From Linepithema humile (lineage: Eukaryota; Arthropoda; Insecta; Hymenoptera; Formicidae): a DNA stretch of 64,000 nt. Where the stretch lies: contig NC_090132.1 in NCBI RefSeq assembly GCF_040581485.1, forward strand, positions 6,521,001-6,585,000. Reading direction: 5' to 3'. This document shows positions 44,371 through 57,976 of this stretch, piece by piece. The position numbers were made by a program, and so were the translations under genes. Each line of letters starts with the position of its first letter. The stretch's first letter is position 1. The notes beneath the pieces were generated by a model. That model made no database searches and was not told the origin of the DNA. It saw nothing but the letters and a program-made list of their open reading frames with translations.

Positions 44371-47220
44371 GAATTACGCAGCAGATTATTAGATTAATAA
44401 GCGTCCGTTGACCGGGATGCAGGTAGCTTGATTTCTCCGTGAAGGCGTTAGAATGACGAGCATAAAGCTATTATTATATACTTGCGTTTTAATATTTACT
44501 TGGAGTGCATACATTGCTCTATAACTACTTTGAAAGCAGTTTGTAAGAGAATCAAATGTTAAATAAAAAGATATCAATTATTTGAAAGACGTGTAATTTA
44601 ACATATATTTCAAATAAGAATATGAAATATAATGAGGATGACTCGCTTCTGCCATACTTTTTAATGACAGTTAAAATAATGCTTTAGAAAATATCAGAAC
44701 ATTTGTAATTTAGTTTTAAAACAATCAATGATTAAACATAAAAATTTTCTTGGAGATCTAAATTAAAAAAAAAAAAATAATAAAGGTATGTCTTTCACTT
44801 ATTTTTATTAAAGGGTTTTAATTTAAGATTTATAATAATTGTAGGAGAGAGAGAGAGAAGAGAGAAAGAGAGAATACAATGTTGAGAATTAGAAAGTCGC
44901 ATTGAATAGGAATATCTCTTAATATTTTCGTCAAGCATTAACGTATTAACTTTAAATTGACAGGGAAATTGAGTGGGACGCATTGTTCGTCAATTGCAAT
45001 CTTATATTTTACATGTCAAATACGGATACCACAATTTTTTACCAGGATCATAGATATATTTGCGAATGCTTAGCGGGAATAATGTTGATTGTTCCACGTC
45101 TCTGCAAAAGCGAGCCGGATCTCGTTAGTTATTCGTGTTTTATGTTCATGATGTGATGTATCGCTCTGGATTATCACTGGCTGCCAGAGAATGCATAATA
45201 CCGGTATGGTATCGTGTGGTAGAGAGAGCCCTTCGTTCCGTATGCTAATGCACACACATGAATAAACCAAGGGAACGATACTCTGTTTAAACACAAGGTA
45301 TACAATTGTCGTCGGAAGTTTGTTCTCTTAGATATTTCACATGGCGCATGTGTATGTGGTTAGTATGCGTTATGTATTTATAGTTGTCGTTTGGTAATCA
45401 ACGGAAATAATCTTATGGCTCAGTGGAGTGATATCAACTGGTCATCAGACTTGTGAATGTTTAGCTTGTGATGCTATTGCATTTAATATCTGTTAAAGTG
45501 CCTTTCGATCAATTACGAAGATACACTCAAGACGTCGATATAAATTGGAGTTTTTATTCCTGTTATTTCCATAATCAGCATAAAAAATACCGCATGAATG
45601 TGATTTATCGATAGAGTGAAATTAGCATGTACAGATATTAATTAATTATGCACTTGGCAGATAAATTGCATTATTACAATTGCAATTAACATATAATGAT
45701 AAGTGAATATTTAAATGTGTACATATTTAAATTTTTAGCATATACTTGTTTAATTGCAGCTTGTTACCAACAATTTAGCTTAATTATCATGAAAAGGGTT
45801 TGTTAAAATTTGATATAAACGACTAATCCAAGTCAGTGTTTATTCTCATAAGATATAACGGGATAGAAGATCAAGTGTGGATTAAATCACTGATGATATC
45901 GATGCAAATGCCGTTATGATATAGACAAAAATCGTGTCATCACTTATTAGTTGAAGCCGATCCCTCTTCCGTCATGTAATCTACGACGGGTAACCGCGAG
46001 TTATGTTTCTCTCTTTTCCGATGCTTTTCAGTACCAACCGCAAAATGGAGATGACAAGAAAAAAAAATGCAATGTAGGCAAAAATCGCGGAGAGAATCTT
46101 GCGAAATGAAAGATGTTGCGGCGGACGAGTAGGAAGATTTCTAGTGGCTCTTATTACTGCCGGGCTACCTCGTTTGTTTATTTCTTATTACTGTTAAGTG
46201 CTTCAGACGTAATTGAGCACGTGCTAATATATATTAAATTATCTCGATTGTAGAAAATATTATAATTAATTTCTCATGTTTTGCTTTGCTAGAATGACAG
46301 ATTTCTTTCTGATAATTTAATTATACAATTAGACAGATAATATACACTACACGCAAAAGTGTGTATATGACTATTATAATCGCAAGCTTAAATACGCGCA
46401 ACTGAAGCACGTAGATGGAAAACGAGTGATTTTTAGCTGGCAGAAAACTGGTTGCATCTAGATGAACTTTTAACGGGGCGGGCGTAGTGAAAACGAAAGC
46501 CTCGCTACAGCGGTGTATTCACGAAAATTGCAATTCCGGTGGCGACTGATGCGGTTACTTCTCCAGAAACGTAATATATAATTATTACAGCGTTTTACTC
46601 GTCGGCGTACCTCTATCGGTGAAAACATCCATGATCGGCGATCCGTCCTGGATTCGTATTTTTCAAGTGTGACCAACTTTCGCATATGATTTTCAGTTAT
46701 TTGGTTCAATCGTGAAATGAAACGCTCGAGGTTCGACTGTGACGCGAGGCGCCATTTGTGTACCTTTCGTAATTTCTCCAGCCGACCCTGTCCCCCAAAT
46801 TATTCCGGTAACTCTGGAAATTGATCAGCTTTCCATCTCGCGAAGTACTTATGTTTATTTATCCCAGTCGTGATAAATTTATTTAATATTTTTAATATTT
46901 AGGTACATAGATACTTGTCGAATGATTCAAGCATCATTCATTGATAATGTTAAATGGCTTTATGACGAAATTTCATTATTTGTTTATTTATAATTTATTG
47001 TAAAAGAAAAAATCGATCTCTACATGGTGATGTAGAAGAGTGTTACATTAAAATTTTGTTTTAAACTACATCTATGATTACTAATATTTCAAATTATTAA
47101 CATATTAAGAAACCGGACGATATATATTTTTGATCATTTTTTATTAGACCCCTGTGGTGTCTTTATTTTCGCATATTCTGCTGAATGATAACCTTAGAAG
47201 CAGGGACAATTTTAGGATAA
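44371..47220. other. AT-rich DNA with a GA microsatellite
   Basis: A purine (GA)n run lies at about 44845-44873. A GC-richer patch at 46.48-46.80 kb has a short open frame only. No gene recognised. Confidence 0.45.
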
Positions 47221-47850
47221 AGCTTGAAATGTAGATGGTGCCGATCGAAGACTAGTCAGTCTGGTTTCAGAGTTACCGATATTGCCTCCGTGAAAAGGAG
47301 GCGTGTAAATTTCTTCTATCGCGGGCAAAATAAGTGTCTCCGGCTATAAAAATTCGAAAGGGGCCATCTCATCTCCCAGTGGTGGTGGCGTGTGTGCATC
47401 ACGATGCACTTTCGATCGAGGTAGATACACTTTCGCCGCGGTCGAAATTAAGGAGCGCGCGCGAGCTGTGTCGGAGTTAACTTGATTGGCTCTTCGAAAC
47501 ACCGGGAGCCATGAGAACAGGCGACGAAAGACAATCGTGAAAGCATCCGGGGAAGAGATTCCCTTCGATTGTCTCCCGTAGAAAGTAAATACGGGCGAGG
47601 TAAGAGCGCGTCTCTCTTCTCGAACTCCCCGACTCTCCTTCCTTTTCGCTTCTTGCGTGCGCGCACGGCCACCGCACTCATACCGGAATTCGTGAATTAA
47701 GTCTTGGTTACACGCTTGGCTGCTCCGACATGATGGATAAGACTTTTGTGGCACATCGAGGCTAAATTCGTGGCCGGAAGCAAAGCGCGACAATCACCGC
47801 CGAAAATTGTACCGCTGGTCATACCCAGATCTCACTTTCTCCGACGTGTA
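47221..47850. promoter_or_regulatory. GC-rich islet with TATA box
   Basis: TATAAAAA at 47345-47352 on the plus strand is followed by GC-rich DNA with a long minus-strand open frame (47344-47793) that has no recognised domain and no ATG at its listed start. Candidate plus-strand core promoter, unconfirmed. Confidence 0.25.
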
Positions 47851-50690
47851 TTCGACGGAATGACGGATGCCTAACGCTTTCGAAACGATGAAATATTTAT
47901 ATGATGATTTTCCATTTTTCCTATTGTTTGATTAATATGGTGGAGATATTCAGTTTGAATTAATCACAGATAGAATTTCTTGAAAGAAATGTACACAGTA
48001 CTTAATAATATTAACTTAATATTAACTTTTCTTTTCAATTTTCGTGCAAGTTATTGACTTATCTAATTTATTAAAGTAAATCTGATGCTTCAAAACGCTA
48101 CTAATTGTCAATTGATGGCGCTTACACAAATAATTAATCCCATTTTTCAGGAATATATGTATGATATATTTCTAGCAAATTAAATTATTCTAAATTAATA
48201 AATTAATTAATTTAGTTTCGATGAAATTGATATAAAAAATATCATACAACGTATTTCTATATAGTATTAATAATGAACTTAATACTCGTTCACATTAAAA
48301 GAGTTTCAAATTTCTCATAATTATCAATACCTGAGACATATCGAATATCTGAAATAAAACCAGTTCGGAGTAGAAACTTGATTATTCGTTTTTTATAACA
48401 GCCATGCTGCCATTATATGAAATAAGTCCTAAAACAAAAACATCTCAGTATCTTTTCAATCGCAAGGTGTCTGTTAACAGCTTTATAAAAGCTATTTTTG
48501 CAAATGAAATTTATGAAAACGAGCAGGCATGCAGTTGTCGCTTTCCAAGAATGTTCTCAATTTAGTAGCATGATATTTTAGGCGCAGCAGGAAACTATCT
48601 GATATGTGTTTATCGTTCAATATCTCCATAAAGAAAGTAATAAAGTTGCGGGAAGAAACGTGGGGAGAGAAAAAACAAAAGGGAAACAGGAATAAGAAAA
48701 TAATATATGTAAATATATAACACTACTCATATTTTATTCTTTATATTCATATTTTATTTATAAAGTTTTTTTTTCAAAAATACGATAATTTTATATGAAA
48801 TAGTTATAATTCTCAAAATATATTGTACACTTATTCCTGCTTTTTTTAAATATCTTTTTGGATGTAGCGATTATAGTAGATTGAAGATTATTTCTACAGC
48901 TTAGTTTGCATCAATTATCGCCTCGTTAACTCGGCGTATCGTCTTCCTTCGCGGACGTCGTGAGAATTTTCTGTGACGCCACTGTCTATAAGTATGTGGT
49001 AGGAAGTGCGCAAGAACAATTCTGCATGATGAGCAAAACAATTGATAGCCGAGATAGAAGTGCAAGCAGCAACAGTAAAAATAGCGAAAAAGGACGAGTG
49101 GAAAGAATAGGGCTTGGGAAACTTTGTTGCCCTCTGAGCTGGCTGATCGTGCTTGTTTCTATGAGTTACGATCTAAAAACTTGCCGGTTGGAAGCTTATT
49201 AACTGGTTTGCGCATAAAAACAAAGAAGAATTCTAAATTAATTTTGAATTTACCACGGTTGTGAGTTTGTGGTTTGTATTTATATGTCGATTCTTGCGCA
49301 ATCCGAATTTTAATTTCAATTATTTTATATCTGATATTTTCTTCAAAATTCAGTTTTTTATTTGATTGATAAAATCTTATATTACTTATTTCCTGAATCA
49401 TATGAAATTAAATCTTGAGGTTTTGTTATAATAACCTACAGAATTAATGAGTTTTACGAATATCAATTTAAATTGTTGAAAATTTTATGAACTAAAAATA
49501 TTTACAAATTTGTTTTAACAATATGTTTGTGGCTTGAAATCTCTGAAACTTTTATGAACAATATAACGTCTCATATAAAATTAATTAATTCGGATTAAGT
49601 AGGATTTTTGTATTTTTGCCATTCGCGTTAGATTTGAATTTGAGGAAGAACATGCTCTGAGATTATAGAGCGATGATGCGATTACCTAACACGAAACCTA
49701 GTAACCTTTTGTCTTGATGCACCAACGATGTCGTGAACAGATAATGTATACCGCTTCGCCGCGTAATAATGGGTGCGCGCATTATTCTGTTAAGGTCACT
49801 TGTTCGATGGCGCTCGAACAAGTCACGATCAGCGTTCCTTGACGTATGACTGAAATGAATAATTCTTTATATGAATAATTCTTATCGATAAAGCATATCT
49901 CTCATCTGATATTCATCCTTCGAAATATTTGTAGCATATTTTAACATATGAAGAAGGAAACGACTTGCTGTGCAAGTTTTTTCACTCGAAAGTTGATGTA
50001 ATAATGGGAATAACTATTTAATTGCATATTTTTAAATGATTAAAATTTACACGAGAAGGCCTCATCTTTTCTCTAAAGAATTAAATCATTATTTAGATGA
50101 TTAGACCATGCCGTTAGTTGTACTGCGAGAAAATGAAAAGAGGTTACGAATATATATCCGTTAACTCACCTGTCGATGTGCCACACCGAATCTCACGCTG
50201 CGTATAAATCCCATTAAAATTTTGCACAACGAGCGAGATGGTTAATGTATAATTGACGAACGAAAGGTGAAAGAATTCGTTTTTTACATGTTACAAAGTT
50301 TTTCTTTTATAATGAAATCTAACTTATATATGGATATAAGAGTTCTATTCTTTTAAAAGAATGTCATACGTTTCCTTGATCCACTCGAGCCTATTCAACA
50401 ATTAAGTATTGTGCGTGTTTTCGCAACTCTGCGATGCGAAAGCCCATGAAGGGCACCATTGCGTGTTGCGTGGCTCCGAAAGAACAAGTATCAATTACAA
50501 TGGTCGATGCGGTCGACAATGGGTTGTCTGTTCCTTCGGCTTTCTTTCCACAAGCGTGTGAGAATTCTCCATCATTTTGCGAATACAATAGGGCTGATAC
50601 ATGCTGACGGAGTTGTCTTTATTGTTCTCTATTTCGCGTTTTATTTGCGAGTAAATCGATGATGCCGACAACGACGACGACAATTTCGAG
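47851..50690. other. AT-rich DNA, no gene seen
   Basis: Short frames only (48960-49202 plus and 50391-50683 on both strands), none with a recognisable domain. Confidence 0.45.
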
Positions 50691-52020
50691 TTGAATGCGA
50701 AAGCTGTATTACGATTTCCAGACTACGGGCGTTGCGACCGTTAGTTAATCAGAGAGTCTCAACCAACGGCTACCAGCTGGTACCATTCACTGGTTCAGTC
50801 GGCGACCGACCGAAAGACAACACGCAAGGTTGAGTGCCTTTGAATGCGTGCCATATTACGCCATGCTTGTAAAGTGTGTCAATAGGAGAGCAAACAGGCG
50901 AATGTGCTCTTCGTCGTTAATCCGCTCACCAAAACTCACATGTAGAGCGTATAAGCTGATCCGGAGATTTTGATGACCGCGTTGTTAAATTTCATTAATT
51001 TCAAAAACTTCATGCAGCATCAAAGATTCAATCTTTAAAAAGTTTTTTCTCAGTTCTCGACAGTGCTCACATAATCCAATCTAATCGATATATTTTTACA
51101 ATATTTCCAGCGTTTAAAGACAGTTAAATAAATATTTAATGTTTAATTTTATTTTTGTAAAGTTTAGGACATTAGCTATTTCTATCATTTTTTGACAGCT
51201 CTTGACGAATATTATTCACTCAATGATGCATAGACAGATTGATTCTCACAAAGATCAAACTATTCTCATATGTTTTGTCAATCTCCAATCTTTGAGTATC
51301 TTTATATGATTAAACAAATCATATAATATTGCGTTATATAGCGTTTAAAATGTTTTCAATGAAAAAAATTATTTCTGAACCACCGTAAGAATCAGGAGTT
51401 ATTATACACAACATTCGTGCAAAGCTGCGAGACATACGGTTAGAATTGTACGCTAAGTATGTCGCAGCCTGCGTAACACGCAGAAACCGCAAAGGGTTAA
51501 AAGTATACGAAGAATAGCATTATGCATGAAAAGTTCACTGCTCTTTCAGAATCATCGCGCCCGTTCCTCATTTGCGCGCACAATTTCTCAGCTAGTATAT
51601 ACTTGCTGGCTTTGCTCCGCGCTACGGGCGGAGAGGTTAATCCAAACGTCCACGTAATCGTCAAGTAAGTATTTCCTTTTATACCGACGCAATCACGTGA
51701 CAACTCCTTTCTACCGCGCGACGGCGGCGGTAGAAAAGTCCCGTAATGCGACGTTCGTCACCGTATAGTGACTCGCGGCTTGTCGCCTCTACAGCTTATC
51801 GACTTAGGTAATTAATACCGGTCTGGGTGGTGCAGATCGGAATGTGGCACGCACAAACTTCTTGGATCTACGCATGATACCGGAACGACGGTTCTGAGAA
51901 ATACCGTTTAGGTGCAACGAGCTTTGTAGTGCTTGCGCGGATGACGAACATCCGTGGATGTTTGTCTTACGCTAATGGCATTGAAGAGGATGAAGTAGCG
52001 CGCGGTGGGTTCCATAAGTA
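50691..52020. promoter_or_regulatory. GC-richer region with initiator-like and E-box motifs
   Basis: A 12-bp perfect palindrome TACCAGCTGGTA (50771-50782, E-box CAGCTG at its centre) lies just upstream of an initiator-like TCAGTC (50795-50800). A second islet at 51.4-52.0 kb has CACGTG near 51705. No coding exon recognised; AT-rich sequence lies between. Confidence 0.25.
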
Positions 52021-52379
52021 GATCGCCGATATTATTTCCATTTTAAATGCAGGAAGACATCTAAATCTTTATGCGTCATCGAATGAATAAATAGTAGTCA
52101 GGAGTTTATATTATGTATTTTTTTTCAATGGAACGGGCAGTTAATTTTATATTTTGGATACTAAATAATAGATTTTTATTTCATAAAATTCACAAATTTT
52201 AATTATGTAGCAAAGTATGTCAGTTTCTCATATATCTATAAATTTTACCATAAACCATATTTTTTGTTTAAAAATAAATCTTCCATAATTGAATGGTCGT
52301 CTCGTTCGATTAACTAGTTCTTATCAAACTCGTATTGCGAAATACTCGTGTAAAATTCTCACCGCGGCATTAAATCAAA

Positions 52380-52780
52380 TACCAGAACGCGTCGCTGATT
52401 GGAATTGGTATTGTCGCATTTCTTTCTGTCATCGACGACGTCATACTCGTAACGAACTTGAGAAGAATGAGGAAGAGGGGTGACCTGGTTGGCCCGAGCG
52501 AACCGTTGACCGCACCGGCAAAAACTCGGGGAAAATGGCGGTGCGACCGGTTCGGATCGACTCGCTATCGAGAGAAGGAAATGCCGGGGGCTCTGTCTCG
52601 CTCTCACCGCTTTTCCAAGTCGGCAAACTCGTTCTTTTCCCCTTCTTGTCAATTAATTATTTGTCGTCGTACATCATCCACCGTTATTGGTTGCGCGCAG
52701 TAATATGTAACCGCGAGAAAGGACAGGAGACTTCAATGCCTGGTGTGCCAGCTTGGAGTCGCAACGCATCAGATTAACTA
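52380..52780 (+). promoter_or_regulatory. CpG-rich islet with YY1/Pho-type site and candidate start codon
   Basis: AAAATGGCGG (52532-52541) matches the Pho/YY1 core (complement CCGCCATTTT). The same ATG at 52535 has a strong Kozak context and opens an 80-codon plus-strand frame starting MAVRPVRIDSLSREGNAGGS, ending at 52777. No domain and no convincing donor, so coding is doubtful. Confidence 0.25.
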
Positions 52781-53229
52781 ATCCATCCAATTGATCGATC
52801 TTAAATTAGATTATGAGAAATGACTCGAATGACTTCATTTGATAAGAACTTTACTTGACTGCCAAGTCATATTAAGTATGACGTATATCCTTTATTCAAT
52901 CTGCGTTTAGATCAAAATCACACATGATCGGTAATCTGCTGAAAATAGAATGGCAAACCAGTAATGTGGCAAACTTATGTGTGACGGTGAAACCTTTGTG
53001 AAATTCACTAAACCTAATTACAATATACGGTGGTTCATTTTGACATTACAATCTGGGATGTCTCTTTTTTTTGTAATTTTATGCAACTGGAAAAATAATG
53101 TCTTTAAGTAAAATGCATAGATTTGAAAATGTAATTTGTATTTGCATTTTTTGTAAAGCTGTATTAAACAATATTCCAAATCACACATCTTTCATGATAA
53201 AATAAATATTTATTTATTTGTTCGAGTAG

Positions 53230-53560
53230 AGAAACGTCAGAAAATTGTACCGTCGCTCGCTCACGTACTATTATGTAGCATCTAGCGGACTGTGTTTTTC
53301 CACACGTGCATCAGTCACACGTTGCACAGTCAGTGTATGGCGCACAGGAGACACTTACGTGGTGCATAGCCCGCGGTGAAGGCTGTTAACCTTATCCGCG
53401 ACACTGCGTGGCGGCCATTGTCTTTGTTTTCCGATTACTAGGCAACATTGCATACGATACGGCTAGGCTACTCATTTAATAATCGACTGGCAACAAAAGT
53501 CGGTCTCCGTTCTGACGCAGTGCCGTTTACATCCTCGTGCGCGCAAGACGTATACTTAAT
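53230..53560. promoter_or_regulatory. GC-rich islet with Pho-like GCGGCCATTG
   Basis: GC-rich patch with GCGGCCATTG at 53411-53420 and repeated CACACGT motifs. No open frame of note. Possibly regulatory. Confidence 0.2.
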
Positions 53561-56490
53561 TCTTTCGAGATAATTCTTTTTCATTATGAAAGGAGAGATG
53601 ACATTAAGAGACATTTAAAAAAAGATTCAGGATTGAATCTGATTTGCATAATGGTCCACAGTGTATGTATAATTTTCTAAGGTGTAGAATTGTGGGAACA
53701 CTGCCAAGAATTCTTCGTCATATTTCTTCCTTTCGTATCTCTTTTCCTTCTCTAATTCTCATCGGTTTTTTTTTCTCTTTCTGAAATTTGTAAAAAGAGA
53801 TAAGCTATGTTTCTTTCGTGACATTTTTAATTATTATTCTTTTATATAAATAAAATTCTTAAACATATGCTGCAATAACACTTTGAGATATTCGACGATA
53901 AACGCAGAAAGTTTTTTGTCGGACTAATCCTGTAACTATACATAGTTGCGTGAACATAATTTTATATGTACCTTTATCTTATGGCTTATGTAATAATCCT
54001 CTCAGGATTTATATATCATTGTCTTGCTTCCAGGCTAATTTATGTCATTGAACGGCATCGTAAAATTGCTGTTGCGGCGTCAGACCTTGTCTTTATTGTA
54101 ATCGAATTTTCGTAGCTTAATTAGCTATGTGGACATTGCCTAATTCCGCGCGACACCTTTCAAAATAACGATTCGTCTTGCTATTATTTGTTTGCGAAAG
54201 CCAGTAAAGCCGGTGCCAGTTAAAATATCGCTAATGGAAAAATCCTATCTCGCGCGATATATTCCTATTACGATCTCTTACGACGATTATGTATCCATTA
54301 TCTCGTAAGAATACTGAGTGCATATTTACGATCGCGCTTGTGGATGTGGATAACTTTTTTATTATTCGCGTTATTCGTTTTAATTACTAGAAAACGGCGC
54401 GCGTATCAATTAACGCTAATTATAGTCGGGGGATATATTCAGCACTATAAATATCGTTCTGACTGCGTATCCCGGCGCGCGGAATTTATCGCGCTGTTCG
54501 TTAACAAGTGGTATATATTCGCGATGATTCCTTAGGATTAAGATAACGAGCAAATAAATATTAGTGGCGAATTAAATTATGCAAGTGCTTTAGCTTTGAA
54601 CGAGATCGGAAGTTCGCCACGACGGCGCGTAAATATTCTGATAAAAGCAAACTCGGATCTCAGGAAATAACTAAGTAACTGAGTAACTAATGAGACTGCA
54701 GTTAAATTGAAAGAAAACACATTAGTGCGAGATCTATATAGTCGGGGCATAATAATTTAATATTGTAATTAATAATCGGTGTTATCGTCTTTATTAGAGA
54801 TTTAAGGATAAAATATTTGTGAAAAATTTCACGGAAGCTATATGCATCGCGATTATGACATTGGGAATGGACACACTTATATATCCTCCTTTAGTGATCC
54901 GTAGTAAACGGAGCGTGAATGCCGGCCTGATCGACGACGGTAAAACCATTACCGAGGGCGGCACCGATTCGTTATAGGCGCAAGCCAATGGCCACATTTG
55001 CTCACACACGGTATACACGGTGAGAGGAAAGGCGCTTTTAACAGACAGGACATCGACTTACCGGCCCGAGACAGCGCATTATGAGCTCGCTTAAGCATTC
55101 TCGATCATGATCATTTATTTGGCAGATCTCTTATCTTGGAGCAGGAACAAATTGCCGCGATACTTTCTTCGTATCGGGCAAGCGCCTGTAAACGTACCCG
55201 ATATCCAAGTGCGTGTTAACAAAACGAGTAAGAAGGATAGCGATAAGAAGAAGATGTAGCTAACGGACGTGCAACAGTTACTGATTTTAATTATTCTTTG
55301 TGTTCCACTTGATATACATGCGGGTCAGTATTTATAGATAAAATTTTAAATATGGCTTTTGCTTGGAAAATTAATTTCTTGAAAAACTTAAAATCTCACA
55401 TTTGTTTCCGTTTATTAATTTTTAAAATTAAATTATTGTTCATGTAGTAAATTAGTCATTTAGCTACTCTGTCATTCAGACTGCTATTTTAGGTAATACA
55501 TGATAGAGAATTGGGAAACACACGCTCGTGTATACTAATATCATATTTAGTTATTTCAATAATACACCCAAGCGTGGGTGGCTCTTTCTCATCAAGGCCG
55601 CCTTTGTAATGATGTCGGATTTCGAAGGCTGGTTTACCTACTTCCAACTTTCATCGCGTCTCGTTGCCGGAGTTGAATTGCGTGAACTGAAAAATATTAT
55701 TGAAATATTAATAACATTGTTTTATCGTATGTATTGCAGTGAATTTTAGGAAGTATATTTTTTAATTGCCTGCGATTTTAACAAATTTAATATAAATTTC
55801 AATGATATCATATTATTTGTGTCAATATTATCTAATTACATTTTTGGAACAAGATTGTTTTTTTATTGTGGCATTTCTAATTTTCGCAATATAAAAGCAT
55901 TAATATTAGTTGCCATTTAAATCGTATAAATGACGAGAACCGCAACTCTTTCTAAAGTGTATTGTCGCAGCGCAGCGGCACAATAAATATTTAACTGTTT
56001 TCGGTATCAGAATACCGTATTTATAAATTATAGAATCGTATGTATTCAACGTTTACGAATGACACAAAAGCAGGTGTCACTTTACGCGGCGCATGTTGTC
56101 CGAATGATGCCAGGATGTCGCGTCAATATGTCGCGATGAATTCCTATCAAAACTAACTTTCGATTCGTCTGTAAATTCATCCGGGTTAGCGTCGACATCA
56201 GAGCGTGACTATGTGTCTCTTTGGACACCCAGTTATTAATTGAGCTGAAACCTAATCGATGGCTAACTGGGTCTTGGAAAAATGCAGATCGCTGATACAA
56301 GACGAAAACGCAGTCAGAGCGGTCGATTTACCCAGATAATCTCAAGCAGTTCAACTTTCTTATGCGCGAGGAATATTGCGAAACATAAATCACTGGATTT
56401 TGAGATTATCTCGAGAAGCCTATCTAAGGACCCATCTGAACGATTCCCATTTATACGTTACTGTTAGAATGTCGTCTGGATAAAATATTC
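53561..56490. other. Mixed AT-rich DNA, no gene seen
   Basis: Only short frames (54338-54535, 54794-55018, 55528-55749, 56082-56300, 56282-56467), none recognised and none with convincing splice borders. Confidence 0.45.
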
Positions 56491-56494
56491 AGAA

Positions 56495-57088
56495 TTGCAG
56501 CTTTTATCCCGTAGTTTTATGTCTGCAATTATTCTGGTAGTAAAAGATTATCCGATCGGAGTGCAATGTTTTAAATTTAATATTATTATTTCGAAACATC
56601 TCAGTTTTATTTTCCCTTGCGTTACAATTCTCCGGAAACATCAGCGGAGGTCAGTTTGCGTTTTCGCGAATTTTTGCATCGATGTTCGCATGCATATTCG
56701 GCGTGGGACATCGTTGATGGCATTTCCGTGTGTTTGCATATGTACATTAGAGCTATGCATAAACGAGAACACTTACGAATATCGAAAAAGCGATTGGATT
56801 AGTAATTTGCATAGCGTTTGCATGGCATTAATACAAATGCGCGCACGCGGCGTGCCTTCGATCTCGGCAGTGATCGGCGCGGCCCAACCTCGACGAGAGT
56901 CGAGAATCGATCTGGAACGCTCGCGTGGCATTTATATACTATCGCTCCAGTGTACCATCGCTTCTTTTAAAATAGGCGTCTCGCTCGCCGAACACATTCT
57001 TGAGCCGTGGTATGCAAGACCGTCTCTCCACTTTTATCGAGAAGAAATGTTTTCGAATTTGATTTTATTTTTTATTATTAATTTTTAA
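56495..57088 (+). other. Unexplained 197-codon open frame
   Basis: Longer than expected by chance for this base composition. The first codon is TTG and the first ATG is at 56519. It runs through a GC-richer patch at 56.64-57.01 kb that also holds TTTATATACT near 56931. No signal peptide, domain or cysteine pattern recognised. It may be a terminal exon, part of a non-coding transcript, or chance. Confidence 0.2.
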
Positions 57089-57804
57089 CGGTGAATTGAT
57101 TGTTAATTGAATGTTCAATAGACATATCCGCAGAAGCTTTACGCGAGGTTTTATGGAAGTCTTGGGTAAATACAATCAAACGGTTAGAAGTCGGGGGTCA
57201 CGAAAGCGGGTGAAAAAGGATGGTTGAATGAAAGAGGCTGAGATTGCTTACGGGAATGTTTACACGTGCCGTACGTAACGAATCGCCGAAGAGAGGGCCA
57301 CTTTCATGGAGGAAAGCCGTCTACCTACATCGTGTGTAGCGGCCAGACTACATCTGAGTGCCATGCAACATCAATATTTCTCCGCCCGTGGTTAAAATAA
57401 TGCCTTATTAAAATTATCTTACTTATAGATTTTTATCATCAATTAAAAATCAATGAACATTTTTTACGCACGAATAACTTTAAAATAAACTACACAAGAT
57501 TTAAAAATAGACGTCGGTAGCAGTGACATTTAGTTTGGAAATTTTGAGAAGCTTTGATAAAATTACGATAAATTACGAGAATAAATTTTCCAAATTAAAA
57601 AACGACGTCCAAGAGTGCCTTAGAAAGACACAGATATGCTTATACTGGAATGTCTAATTAATTATATGTCATAAAGAAGACACAAAGATACTTGAGACAT
57701 CCGACGTCTGACTTTCAGACGCACGCGAGAACGCCCCAGGTTTTATGAGCGAGAAAACTCGTTCGTTTCCTTGCTTGACGTTGCGAGAAAAGGTAAAAGC
57801 GAGG
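57089..57804. other. No gene seen
   Basis: AT-rich to neutral composition; no supported feature. Confidence 0.45.
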
Positions 57805-57976
57805 GAACAGCAAAACCGTGCCGGCACGTATGGTAAATACGAGCTAAATAAGGCCCGCGAATTTCCTCGTCATAAGGCGGTCAGCAAGACCGAGTCGCCA
57901 CGCGCCGTCGTATGATATAAACACGGACCAAATAAGGCCTTCAAATTTTCTCGTAATAAGAGGTTTGCTAGAGCAG
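57805..57976 (-). repeat. Diverged 84-bp tandem duplication
   Basis: On the minus strand a unit of about 84 bp occurs twice. The best-kept part is AATAAGGCC...AATTT(C/T)CTCGT.ATAAG on the plus strand at 57841-57875 and 57925-57959, and the similarity continues to the left. In the minus-strand frame both copies read L(I/M)TRKF(E/A)GLI, and 84 bp is 28 codons, so the frame is kept. In the second copy the Trp codon after GLI is a TAG stop. Confidence 0.55.

Noticed and set aside
47344..47793. 149-codon minus-strand frame
   Set aside because: No ATG at its start, no domain, and it lies in a CpG-rich islet where open frames are expected.
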